Assembly (NCBI GenBank): GCA_009829735.1
Contig: CM020620.1
Location: 12,583,420-12,647,419, forward strand
Direction: 5' to 3'
DNA: 64,000 nucleotides
Source: Pyropia yezoensis
Taxonomy: Eukaryota; Rhodophyta; Bangiophyceae; Bangiales; Bangiaceae
The notes below the pieces were generated by a model. That model was not told the DNA's origin and ran no database searches. It saw nothing but the letters and a program-made list of their open reading frames with translations. A program made the translations under genes and the position numbers. Positions 49,833-59,682 of this stretch are shown here, piece after piece. How positions within the stretch are numbered: the stretch's first letter is position 1; each line of letters starts with the position of its first letter.

Positions 49833-52266
49833 CTACCACGGTTGGGCCGGCCAGTGCGGGGCGACAAGCGAGAGAGCCGCCTTTTCGCGGCTGGTCTTGT
49901 CCACCACGGGGCCGACGAGGTTGAACTGGGAGTTCGCCCAACCGTTCTCTGCTGCCCACGGGAGGCGGAGTGCGTCGACACCGGCTCCTCCAAGGGACGG
50001 AAACTTGAAGTAGAATCGCCCGCACTGGGCGTTCTCGGCCGTTTCGAAGATGCCGACCGTGTGGGGGCCGTAAAACGCCTCTTGCGCCAGAAAGGCCGTG
50101 CGGCTGAGCGTCCAGTCCGTTGAGTCCTTGGTTCTGCTCAATCGGTCCGCCCAGAGGTTGAGGGCGGACGGCGGGTACTCCACCCGCACCATGACGCCTG
50201 AACTGGTGCACACGGCGTGGAGCCGCCTCAGTTCCTTCATCAGCGCGGGCGATCGTGACGACACCGAGTTGATGACTTCCATTGCGACTCGGGAGTCCTT
50301 CCGGAGCCGGATGATCGTTCCCGGCTCTCGCAGGACCGCTACGAAGGAGGGTAGCCCGAGACGCAGAGCCCGGAGCTCCATCAGGTTGATGTGGAAGCCC
50401 TGTCGGTTCACAGCGTGAAAACCGCGGGCAGGGACTAATCCGTCCCAGCTCCCTCTCCACCCGGTCGCGCTGGCGTTGGTCGTCATCACGACGTCGGGCG
50501 CCGCGGGCCATAGGGCGCGCCCCCTCTCGGCGGGCGACGTCAGCGCCTGCCACCAGGCAAGGACGGTCATTGCCTGACGGCCGAGCCGCACCCGGTAGCT
50601 GCGCTTGTCCCAGTACTCCCTCATCGCCGTATAGAGGGACCGCAGCCGAAAGCGGGCGTCCGTCACGGCTAGTTGAGACGCCACCGCCCGCAGCTCCGAG
50701 TGCCGCACCCAGCGGCGATGCATCTTCGCGCCCGCTAGGAGACGTCCCGCCATCCCCACAATCTCGTCCGTGCGTGTAGCATCCCTGGCCCTTACTTGGC
50801 GCCGACCAGGGATGGCGACCAGTGGGCACCAGGTGCCAGAACACGCCCGCCGTGTAGGGATGGTTGGCGGCCGTGGCCCGTGCCCGGCACCGGGATGCGG
50901 TGGACTACGCTACCCACACGTGAGAGAGAGACTTCTGATGGGTTCTTGCATATTTGTGAGGGACTTGATTTGAGAGATTTTGAGTGTGAGATTAGTGAGT
51001 GAGAATAGACTTAGTAGTGATAGTGGCCCCCGACCTGACGAGGTTAGACTCGGGTCGGGGCCACTCAGGGGTAGGGGGGGGCTACCTGGCCAACGTGCCG
51101 AGGCTCCCCCAGATGCACGTTAAGAGGGACAGCGAGGCGCCCTTGGCCCGCGCCCTCAGGGAAAAAGACAACTGCGCGTTTGCTTTCCTCTTCCCCGTGT
51201 GCACTACCGTGCGTATCTGTTTGCTCTGCGAGCACGCACGTGAGGCAACAGGCATACCACTCTCGTAGTTCCCCTTTCTGTATTACCTGTCCATTTCCCT
51301 CGAGGGATATTGACACGTATCTGAGAGGATCGAGTTTTATACCACAGTGCGGTCCGGCCGGAGGTGGAATAGGCGGAGCCCGGTGTCCACCAAGAGCCCC
51401 AAGTGAGGCAGGCAGGTCGTCCCGCCCCACTCCCCTTTCGTCTGGTGCAGGGTCAGGCCAAGAGAGCCAAACAGCTCCCTTACACGCGCCGCCGCCGCCG
51501 AGACCTCCTGCTCGGTCGCCCCGTCTCTTCCCGCCGTCGGTGGGGCCCCGCCAAAGTCGTCGACGTACGCGACGATGCGGAAGCCCTCGCGCCGTAGCGC
51601 CTCTACGACAGGGCGACAGATCTTGGTCCACAGGAAGGGCGCGACCTTCAAGCCGAAGGGCATCGTGTTGCACAGGAAGACGCGGCCCGAGCACTGGAAG
51701 CCAAAGTACACCCTGTCCTCCACCCTCAGTGGCACGTGGTGATAAGCGTCCTTGACGTCCCAGCTCATTAGCTGATCCCCCGCGCGAAGTTGGGGCGCCA
51801 GGTCGAACAGGTTCTCGTAGTGGAACGCCCTGTCGTCGATGTGGGCGTTCTGGTGACGCGCGTCGATCACAAAGCCCTGTTTGCCAGCTGACCACGTGAC
51901 AAACCCGTTCACAATCACCACCGGTAGCTCCTTGTCCTCGCCGAACAGCTCAGTCCAGTAGCCCAGGCGAGTGCAGCGCTCCATCTCTGCCTCCGCAAAA
52001 GCGCGGTCCGGCTCCGCCACCGGGTACGCCTTAGCCCGATGGTAGCGCGGTCGGACTCGCCACGGAATCTGGGCGCCGTCCAGTAGGTTGCGTATCACCC
52101 ATCTGGACGCGCCCATAGCTCGCCACGCTTTGATGGCGCGGCGGACGCGCAGGAAAGGTCGGGCTGGCGGCTCCGACCCTCCCGCTTGGCCATTGGTTGG
52201 CACGCCGCCCGGGCGGGCTCTTGGCCCGGGCGGCCGGCCGAAAGGTCGGCCGATGCCATGCGCCAT
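49833..52266 (-). pseudogene. pol: RT-RNase H of DIRS-like copy 1, split by a solo LTR
   Basis: The RT part (52266-51352) has 'KQGFVIDARHQNAHI', 'LMSWDVKDAYHHVPL', 'NTMPFGLKVAPFLWTKI' and the catalytic 'IVAYVDDFGG'. It ends at 'HLRPDRT', where the R1 LTR enters. Excision of 50775-51346 with one GTGCG joins it in frame to 'DEIVGMAGRLLAGAKMHRRW'. The RNase H part shows 'TTNASATGWRGSW', where the usual TDAS Asp is Asn, and ends in 'NLWADRLSR' and 'PHWPAQPW', typical of DIRS/YR elements. A TAG at 49833-49835 closes the frame. The ATG overlaps the gag stop as TGATG. Confidence 0.9.
50775..51346. repeat. Solo R1 LTR in DIRS-like copy 1
   Basis: 572 bp, TGTAGCA...ACCACA, flanked by GTGCG at 50770-50774 and 51347-51351. 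Removing the LTR and one GTGCG restores the RT-RNase H frame. A fragment of the same LTR is at 3963-4377. No internal sequence remains, so it is a solo LTR left by recombination between two LTRs. Confidence 0.93.
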
Positions 52267-53459
52267 CAGGCGCGGCCGGCGTTACCGCCAGCGCTGGCGG
52301 TCGCTGCCGCAGCTTTGCCTTGCGCGCCGCCGCCTCCTCCTTTGCCGCCTCCAGCGCCAGCTGCAGCCTGGCTGGTTGCTCCGCCATCTTTAGCGCCGTT
52401 TGCGCCGCCTCCGCCTTTCTTCTGGCCGTTGCCGCTGCCGCCATACTTGCCGCGGTCTCCCTTCCTACCGCCTCCGCCCTCACCGCCTCCGCCGCCCCCG
52501 CCGCCGCCACCGCCGCTGCCTCGGCCGCCTTCTCCGCCACCGCCACCGCCGCCGCCTGGACCCTGGCGGCGCTTGTGGCGCCGTTTTGGGGCGTTGAGGC
52601 GCACCTCAGCGGCACTCTTAGTGAATACCTTCGCTTCGTCGGCGGAGACGGCGTTAAAGAACCGCTGCCACCCTGGCCCGCGCCCCTTGTTACGGGGCAC
52701 GGCGTCGGTCGCCAGGTGGAGCTCGGCGAGGCCGTGCTCGTTCTTGCTCGCGACGAGGTAGTCGTAGCGCGCCGAGATGATGCGGTAGTGAATGCGGGTG
52801 GCGACCGCCATCCAGGCGAGTCGTGCTTCCAGCGCACTCGCCGACAGGGACACGTGATGGTGGTAGAGGGAGCATGTCGCGTTGGCGAGGTCGTCCGCGC
52901 CGGTTGCGGCGACGTCAGTGGCGTTGGCCTCCTCGTACTCTTGGTCGGTTCGCGGGAAGTTGTCCACGTGCTCGACTTCGGCCGGCGTGAAGGGGACGGG
53001 CAACTCGTCCGCCCGCCTGATCCGCTTCGGCATCTTGAATGCGACGAGCACGTCGGAGAGCTCAGGGATGGTGGGGTCATCGAACCCGTCCGGCTGACCC
53101 GTCGGCCGCTCGCCGACCCGACCGGCAAAGGTAGGGCCCTCGTCTTACTCATCGTCGGTGACGTTGGACGCCACGAGCGAGTCCGGGGCATCGTTGTCGA
53201 TAGCGACGCGGCCGTGTTTAGGCGGCGTGTCTGCCGTCGCAGCAGGTCCACCTGCAGCTGCATGCGGCCCGGGGGGAGGAGTGGCGTCGGCGGGAGGGGT
53301 GCGGCTGGGCGCCCCTCCAGACGGCGGCTGCGACGCAGCCCCATGGCCGGCCCGAACTGCCTAGGCCAGCTCGGCAATCTGCTGACGGAGGTGAGCTAGG
53401 TCGGCCGCCGTAACGGCCACCTCAGCCACGGTATAAGCCTCGTCGCCGCTGCCACCCAT
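52266..53459 (-). pseudogene. gag: Gag-like ORF of DIRS-like copy 1
   Basis: 398 codons in one frame from ATG 53459 ('MGGSGDEAYTVAEVAVTAAD'), interrupted by TAG at 53361-53363 and TAA at 53145-53147. The downstream part is open and has 'LPVPFTPAEVEHVDNFPR', 'IHYRIISARYDYLVA', 'WQRFFNAVSADEAKVF', then a basic patch (KRRHKRR) and a long Gly-rich tail. No zinc knuckle. The stop TGA overlaps the ATG of the RT frame by one base (TGATG), suggesting translation by termination and restart. Both stops recur in copy 2. Confidence 0.75.
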
Positions 53460-53526
53460 ACTAGCACCATAAACGCCCAGTCCGCGCTGCCCACGTGCCA
53501 AGCACGGGTAACCGTCGACGCGTCCC

Positions 53527-53996
53527 GTACGCGGGGCAAGTCGACGGACGCTGCCGCCCCCAGGTGTGCCCGGCCGACGCCCGCGCGGCCGCCCCTCAAA
53601 CACCCCTGCCGCCCGCCCGCCCGTCCCCCCCCCCCCCCCCCCCCCGTCGCAAGTCACCGATACCCGGCGCCCCTTCCGCCACCTAGGCCGAGGCCCATGC
53701 TGCTCCCCGCCGCGCCAGCTGCGGTCCGCCCACTCGGCCGCAGGCGTGGCGGGAACCACCGGGGAGCAAGGGGGTGCAGGGGGGGGGAGGGGGAGGGCGG
53801 GGAGGGGGGGGTGGGGGGGTGGGAGCAGAGAGGGCAAGCGCGCGGCCGTAACTGCCGCCAGCCTCTCTCCGCCTGGGCCGTGCCGCCCTGCGGCCAACCC
53901 GATCGTCCGTCGTAGGCACCGCCGACCGCCTCCTGCCCTCAATCGGCCACGCGTGTCGGTTGGCCAGTTACCAGCCATTGTCAAGGAGAGTCACCG
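53527..53996 (-). repeat. T2: central terminal repeat of the array
   Basis: Shared between the two bodies. Its left part matches T3 and its right part matches T1. Contains an uninterrupted C21 tract. Confidence 0.9.
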
Positions 53997-54000
53997 TGCA

Positions 54001-55021
54001 TTACAGCTGGAGAGGGAGTAGGGTGTGCCAAAGAGGGGGGAGATGCCGTACCAGACGCCGCCGTACGTAAAGGGAGAAAAGAGCCCGTGCTGCCGGGGAA
54101 GATGGCCACTGCGCGTTGATGTAGTGCTTATAGGCTGTCTCCACGCACGACAGCCCTATCAGCTGCTGGATCAGCGGCGGCGACACACCAATGGCGCTAG
54201 CTGCTGACGCTGCGCCAGCGCGCGGCAAGTGGCCGGTCCACTTGACGCCTAGCGGAGGCGCGCACGTCGTCAGTCGTAGCAGCCGCGCGAGCCAGGAGGA
54301 GACAACCCGAGTTGGAAGCGCGAGGAGGGCCTGTCGGCCGGGAGAGGCAAAGATGTGCTCCGCCGCTGCGCGCCCAGACAGGAAGTGGCGCGCCCATACG
54401 CGCCTGACGAGGCGCAGCGCAGGGTCGGTGTCCCAGCCGCCAGGGGCAACGGGGACGGTAAACGCCGGCCGAGTGCCCTTCTTGAGCACCACCATCTTGT
54501 ACACCGGCACCTGAACCTCGAAGTCCGAGCTGGTCGGGCGCAGGTCCCTCGCACGAACGTTGGCTGCCGCCCCAGGGCGGTTAAACATCATGTAGGCCAA
54601 TACCAGCCCAGCGCATTTCCGGCGCTGGGCCTCTGACGTGGTGCCAAAAGCCTAGGGATGCCAGCTGCACCACAGCCTCGGGGGGAAGCGGCCCAAGCAC
54701 GGCCAGCAGGCTGCCCTCAGCCACCGTGTGTAGCCGGTTCAGGCCGACGCGCGCGTCCGCAACGAGAGGGTCGTCTTTGGGGGAAGAAAGGCCGGCCACG
54801 CGATGGACAGCGCGCACCACGGTGAGGTAGGAGGAGACTGTGTCGGGCGCGCAGGTGCCTCCGTCCAGAAGGGAGCCCATGTAGCGCACAACGGCCTCTG
54901 GGGCGGCCGGGAGCACGCGCGCGCCAATCCGGTCGCAGAAGTTCTCAAACCGCTCCCAAGCGTTAAGGTACTTGCCCTTGGTAGACCCTCGGTAGGTGGC
55001 GGCTATCAGCCGCCGCGCCAT
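54001..55021 (-). pseudogene. YR: Tyrosine recombinase of DIRS-like copy 2
   Basis: Same two-frame structure as in copy 1: core-binding domain 55021-54636, catalytic domain from about 54629 to 54001 with VRARDL, GHLPR and the tyrosine. The frameshift at about 54630-54640 is identical to that at 49105-49115. Confidence 0.85.
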
Positions 55022-55234
55022 GCCCGCCCCTTCGCCCCAACCGAAGCGGCGCGCTCGCAGAGCTCCGGTCAGGCGGTCCCAACGCTCCGCGCGGGGGATG
55101 GGGTTCCGCTGGCGCCTCTATCAGCCGCCGCGCCATGTCCGCCCCTTCGCCCCAGCCGAAGCGGCGCCCTCGCAGAGCTCCGGTCAGGCGGTCCCAACGC
55201 TCCGCGCGGGGGATGGGGTTCCACTGGCGCCTGA
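55005..55234 (-). repeat. 115-bp tandem duplication, copy 2
   Basis: Same two-unit direct repeat as at 49481-49710. Confidence 0.85.
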
Positions 55235-55357
55235 GAATTGGAAGACCACCACACTCCACGGGGGGGGCGGGGCGGGGCTGCTCCGACTCCCGTGCCGGAA
55301 GATGGAGTGCTCTGGCGGAAGGTAGTGCAGGACGTCGCAGGCCTCCATCGCGATGGG

Positions 55358-57791
55358 CTACCACGGTTGGGCCGGCCAGTGCGGGGCGACAAGCGAGAGA
55401 GCCGCCTTTTCGCGGCTGGTCTTGTCCACCACGGGGCCGACGAGGTTGAACTGGGAGTTCGCCCAACCGTTCTCTGCTGCCCACGGGAGGCGGAGTGCGT
55501 CGACACCGGCTCCTCCAAGGGACGGAAACTTGAAGTAGAATCGCCCGCACTGGGCGTTCTCGGCCGTTTCGAAGATGCCGACCGTGTGGGGGCCGTAAAA
55601 CGCCTCTTGCGCCAGAAAGGCCGTGCGGCTGAGCGTCCAGTCCGTTGAGTCCTTGGTTCTGCTCAATCGGTCCGCCCAGAGGTTGAGGGCGGACGGCGGG
55701 TACTCCACCCGCACCATGACGCCTGAACTGGTGCACACGGCGTGGAGCCGCCTCAGTTCCTTCATCAGCGCGGGCGATCGTGACGACACCGAGTTGATGA
55801 CTTCCATTGCGACTCGGGAGTCCTTCCGGAGCCGGATGATCGTTCCCGGCTCTCGCAGGACCGCTACGAAGGAGGGTAGCCCGAGACGCAGAGCCCGGAG
55901 CTCCATCAGGTTGATGTGGAAGCCCTGTCGGTTCACAGCGTGAAAACCGCGGGCAGGGACTAATCCGTCCCAGCTCCCTCTCCACCCGGTCGCGCTGGCG
56001 TTGGTCGTCATCACGACGTCGGGCGCCGCGGGCCATAGGGCGCGCCCCCTCTCGGCGGGCGACGTCAGCGCCTGCCACCAGGCAAGGACGGTCATTGCCT
56101 GACGGCCGAGCCGCACCCGGTAGCTGCGCTTGTCCCAGTACTCCCTCATCGCCGTATAGAGGGACCGCAGCCGAAAGCGGGCGTCCGTCACGGCTAGTTG
56201 AGACGCCACCGCCCGCAGCTCCGAGTGCCGCACCCAGCGGCGATGCATCTTCGCGCCCGCTAGGAGACGTCCCGCCATCCCCACAATCTCGTCCGTGCGT
56301 GTAGCATCCCTGGCCCTTACTTGGCGCCGACCAGGGATGGCGACCAGTGGGCACCAGGTGCCAGAACACGCCCGCCGTGTAGGGATGGTTGGCGGCCGTG
56401 GCCCGTGCCCGGCACCGGGATGCGGTGGACTACGCTACCCACACGTGAGAGAGAGACTTCTGATGGGTTCTTGCATATTTGTGAGGGACTTGATTTGAGA
56501 GATTTTGAGTGTGAGATTAGTGAGTGAGAATAGACTTAGTAGTGATAGTGGCCCCCGACCTGACGAGGTTAGACTCGGGTCGGGGCCACTCAGGGGTAGG
56601 GGGGGGCTACCTGGCCAACGTGCCGAGGCTCCCCCAGATGCACGTTAAGAGGGACAGCGAGGCGCCCTTGGCCCGCGCCCTCAGGGAAAAAGACAACTGC
56701 GCGTTTGCTTTCCTCTTCCCCGTGTGCACTACCGTGCGTATCTGTTTGCTCTGCGAGCACGCACGTGAGGCAACAGGCATACCACTCTCGTAGTTCCCCT
56801 TTCTGTATTACCTGTCCATTTCCCTCGAGGGATATTGACACGTATCTGAGAGGATCGAGTTTTATACCACAGTGCGGTCCGGCCGGAGGTGGAATAGGCG
56901 GAGCCCGGTGTCCACCAAGAGCCCCAAGTGAGGCAGGCAGGTCGTCCCGCCCCACTCCCCTTTCGTCTGGTGCAGGGTCAGGCCAAGAGAGCCAAACAGC
57001 TCCCTTACACGCGCCGCCGCCGCCGAGACCTCCGGCTCGGTCGCCCCGTCTCTTCCCGCCGTCGGTGGGGCCCCGCCAAAGTCGTCGACGTACGCGACGA
57101 TGCGGAAGCCCTCGCGCCGTAGCGCCTCTACGACAGGGCGACAGATCTTGGTCCACAGGAAGGGCGCGACCTTCAAGCCGAAGGGCATCGTGTTGCACAG
57201 GAAGACGCGGCCCGAGCACTGGAAGCCAAAGTACACCCTGTCCTCCACCCTCAGTGGCACGTGGTGATAAGCGTCCTTGACGTCCCAGCTCATTAGCTGA
57301 TCCCCCGCGCGAAGTTGGGGCGCCAGGTCGAACAGGTTCTCGTAGTGGAACGCCCTGTCGTCGATGTGGGCGTTCTGGTGACGCGCGTCGATCACAAAGC
57401 CCTGTTTGCCAGCTGACCACGTGACAAACCCGTTCACAATCACCACCGGTAGCTCCTTGTCCTCGCCGAACAGCTCAGTCCAGTAGCCCAGGCGAGTGCA
57501 GCGCTCCATCTCTGCCTCCGCAAAAGCGCGGTCCGGCTCCGCCACCGGGTACGCCTTAGCCCGATGGTAGCGCGGTCGGACTCGCCACGGAATCTGGGCG
57601 CCGTCCAGTAGGTTGCGTATCACCCATCTGGACGCGCCCATAGCTCGCCACGCTTTGATGGCGCGGCGGACGCGCAGGAAAGGTCGGGCTGGCGGCTCCG
57701 ACCCTCCCGCTTGGCCATTGGTTGGCACGCCGCCCGGGCGGGCTCTTGGCCCGGGCGGCCGGCCGAAAGGTCGGCCGATGCCATGCGCCAT
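55358..57791 (-). pseudogene. pol: RT-RNase H of DIRS-like copy 2, split by a solo LTR
   Basis: RT part 57791-56877, RNase H part 56294-55358. Same YVDDF, TTNAS and PAQPW blocks and the same final TAG (55358-55360) as copy 1. One residue differs in the RT tail (Glu-Pro-Glu for Glu-Gln-Glu after 'GRDGAT'). Confidence 0.9.
56300..56871. repeat. Solo R1 LTR in DIRS-like copy 2
   Basis: 572 bp with GTGCG on both sides (56295-56299 and 56872-56876). Same position in the RT-RNase H gene as in copy 1, so it was duplicated with the unit rather than inserted twice. Confidence 0.93.
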
Positions 57792-58984
57792 CAGGCGCGG
57801 CCGGCGTTACCGCCAGCGCTGGCGGTCGCTGCCGCAGCTTTGCCTTGCGCGCCGCCGCCTCCTCCTTTGCCGCCTCCAGCGCCAGCTGCAGCCTGGCTGG
57901 TTGCTCCGCCATCTTTAGCGCCGTTTGCGCCGCCTCCGCCTTTCTTCTGGCCGTTGCCGCTGCCGCCATACTTGCCGCGGTCTCCCTTCCTACCGCCTCC
58001 GCCCTCACCGCCTCCGCCGCCCCCGCCGCCGCCACCGCCGCTGCCTCGGCCGCCTTCTCCGCCACCGCCACCGCCGCCGCCTGGACCCTGGCGGCGCTTG
58101 TGGCGCCGTTTTGGGGCGTTGAGGCGCACCTCAGCGGCACTCTTAGTGAATACCTTCGCTTCGTCGGCGGAGACGGCGTTAAAGAACCGCTGCCACCCTG
58201 GCCCGCGCCCCTTGTTACGGGGCACGGCGTCGGTCGCCAGGTGGAGCTCGGCGAGGCCGTGCTCGTTCTTGCTCGCGACGAGGTAGTCGTAGCGCGCCGA
58301 GATGATGCGGTAGTGAATGCGGGTGGCGACCGCCATCCAGGCGAGTCGTGCTTCCAGCGCACTCGCCGACAGGGACACGTGATGGTGGTAGAGGGAGCAT
58401 GTCGCGTTGGCGAGGTCGTCCGCGCCGGTTGCGGCGACGTCAGTGGCGTTGGCCTCCTCGTACTCTTGGTCGGTTCGCGGGAAGTTGTCCACGTGCTCGA
58501 CTTCGGCCGGCGTGAAGGGGACGGGCAACTCGTCCGCCCGCCTGATCCGCTTCGGCATCTTGAATGCGACGAGCACGTCGGAGAGCTCAGGGATGGTGGG
58601 GTCATCGAACCCGTCCGGCTGACCCGTCGGCCGCTCGCCGACCCGACCGGCAAAGGTAGGGCCCTCGTCTTACTCATCGTCGGTGACGTTGGACGCCACG
58701 AGCGAGTCCGGGGCATCGTTGTCGATAGCGACGCGGCCGTGTTTAGGCGGCGTGTCTGCCGTCGCAGCAGGTCCACCTGCAGCTGCATGCGGCCCGGGGG
58801 GAGGAGTGGCGTCGGCGGGAGGGGTGCGGCTGGGCGCCCCTCCAGACGGCGGCTGCGACGCAGCCCCATGGCCGGCCCGAACTGCCTAGGCCAGCTCGGC
58901 AATCTGCTGACGGAGGTGAGCTAGGTCGGCCGCCGTAACGGCCACCTCAGCCACGGTATAAGCCTCGTCGCCGCTGCCACCCAT
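57791..58984 (-). pseudogene. gag: Gag-like ORF of DIRS-like copy 2
   Basis: 398-codon frame from ATG 58984, with the same two stops as copy 1 (58886-58888 and 58670-58672) and the same TGATG overlap with the RT frame at 57791. Confidence 0.75.
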
Positions 58985-59052
58985 ACTAGCACCATAAACG
59001 CCCAGTCCGCGCTGCCCACGTGCCAAGCACGGGTAACCGTCGACGCGTCCCG

Positions 59053-59519
59053 TACGCGGGGCAAGTCGACGGACGCTGCCGCCCCCAGGTGTGCCCGGCC
59101 GACGCCCGCGCGGCCGCCCCTCAAACACCCCTGCCGCCCGCCCGCCCGTCCCCCCCCCCCCCCCCCCCCCCGTCGCAAGTCACCGATACCCGGCGCCCCT
59201 TCCGCCACCTAGGCCGAGGCCCATGCTGCTCCCCGCCGCGCCAGCTGCGGTCCGCCCACTCGGCCGCAGGCGTGGCGGGAACCACCGGGGAGCAAGGGGG
59301 TGCAGGGGGGGGGAGGGGGAGGGCGGGGAGGGGGGGGCGGGGGGGTGGGAGCAGAGAGGGCAAGCGCGCGGCCGTAACTGCCGCCAGCCTCTCTCCGCCT
59401 GGGCCGTGCCGCCCTGCGGCCAACCCGATCGTCCGTCGTAGGCACCGCCGACCGCCTCCTGCTCCCAATCGGCCACGCGGGCCGGTTGGCCAGTTACCGG
59501 CCATTGCCAAGGAGAGTCA
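59053..59519 (-). repeat. T3: terminal repeat at the right end of the array
   Basis: Matches T2 from the left up to about 59337, then differs: C for T at 59338, further changes after 59460, and loss of homology at 59519. Contains a C22 tract. It lies 164 bp upstream of the helicase ATG. Confidence 0.9.
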
Positions 59520-59682
59520 AAGGGAATTAAATGTATTTTGTGGATCGACGAATAAAGTTCGATCGTCTTTTTGGCATACGCGGTCTTTCCTTGCAACCCC
59601 CGAGTTTCTGGTGCGCAGTGCCAGAGCGGCGTTCGCCGTGTATCGGCGGAACCCCGCGCGCTTTCTTGTCCGCGCACCCACC

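Larger units (their letters stand above)
48473..53526 (-). mobile_element. DIRS-like YR retroelement, copy 1
   Basis: Minus-strand body: gag (53459-52266), RT-RNase H (52266-49833, split by a solo LTR), tyrosine recombinase (49497-48477). No DDE integrase, which with the tyrosine recombinase and the RT type places it in the DIRS order. The terminal repeats T1 and T2 are in direct orientation. The unit repeats at an offset of 5524-5526 bp in copy 2. Stops in gag, a frameshift in the recombinase and the LTR in RT make it inactive. I see no methyltransferase domain. Confidence 0.88.
53997..59052 (-). mobile_element. DIRS-like YR retroelement, copy 2
   Basis: Head-to-tail duplicate of copy 1, offset 5524-5526 bp. 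Differences I noted are few: one C/A change near 51509/57034, a homopolymer change near 49738/55262 and changes in poly-C tracts. All major lesions are shared with copy 1, including the solo LTR, so the duplication happened after the element had decayed. Confidence 0.9.

Noticed and set aside
49660..50844. 394-codon minus-strand frame (and 468 codons at 54963-56369)
   Set aside because: Overlaps RNase H in another register; the RNase H and recombinase motifs are in the other frames.
50930..51346. Repeat shared with 3963-4377 first taken as a MITE of about 415 bp
   Set aside because: Full copies extend to 50775, have TG...CA ends and a 5-bp duplication: it is a solo LTR, and the shorter copy is truncated by A1.
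52031..53377. 448-codon minus-strand frame (also 57556-58902)
   Set aside because: Shadow of the gag frame 52266-53459: it lacks any domain, whereas the other frame shows the balanced gag sequence and meets RT at TGATG.
52197..53399. 400-codon plus-strand frame over DIRS-like gag (also 57722-58924)
   Set aside because: Ala-rich complement of the Gly-rich gag tail; no domain. Unlike the A and C accessory ORFs it fully overlaps a real gene.
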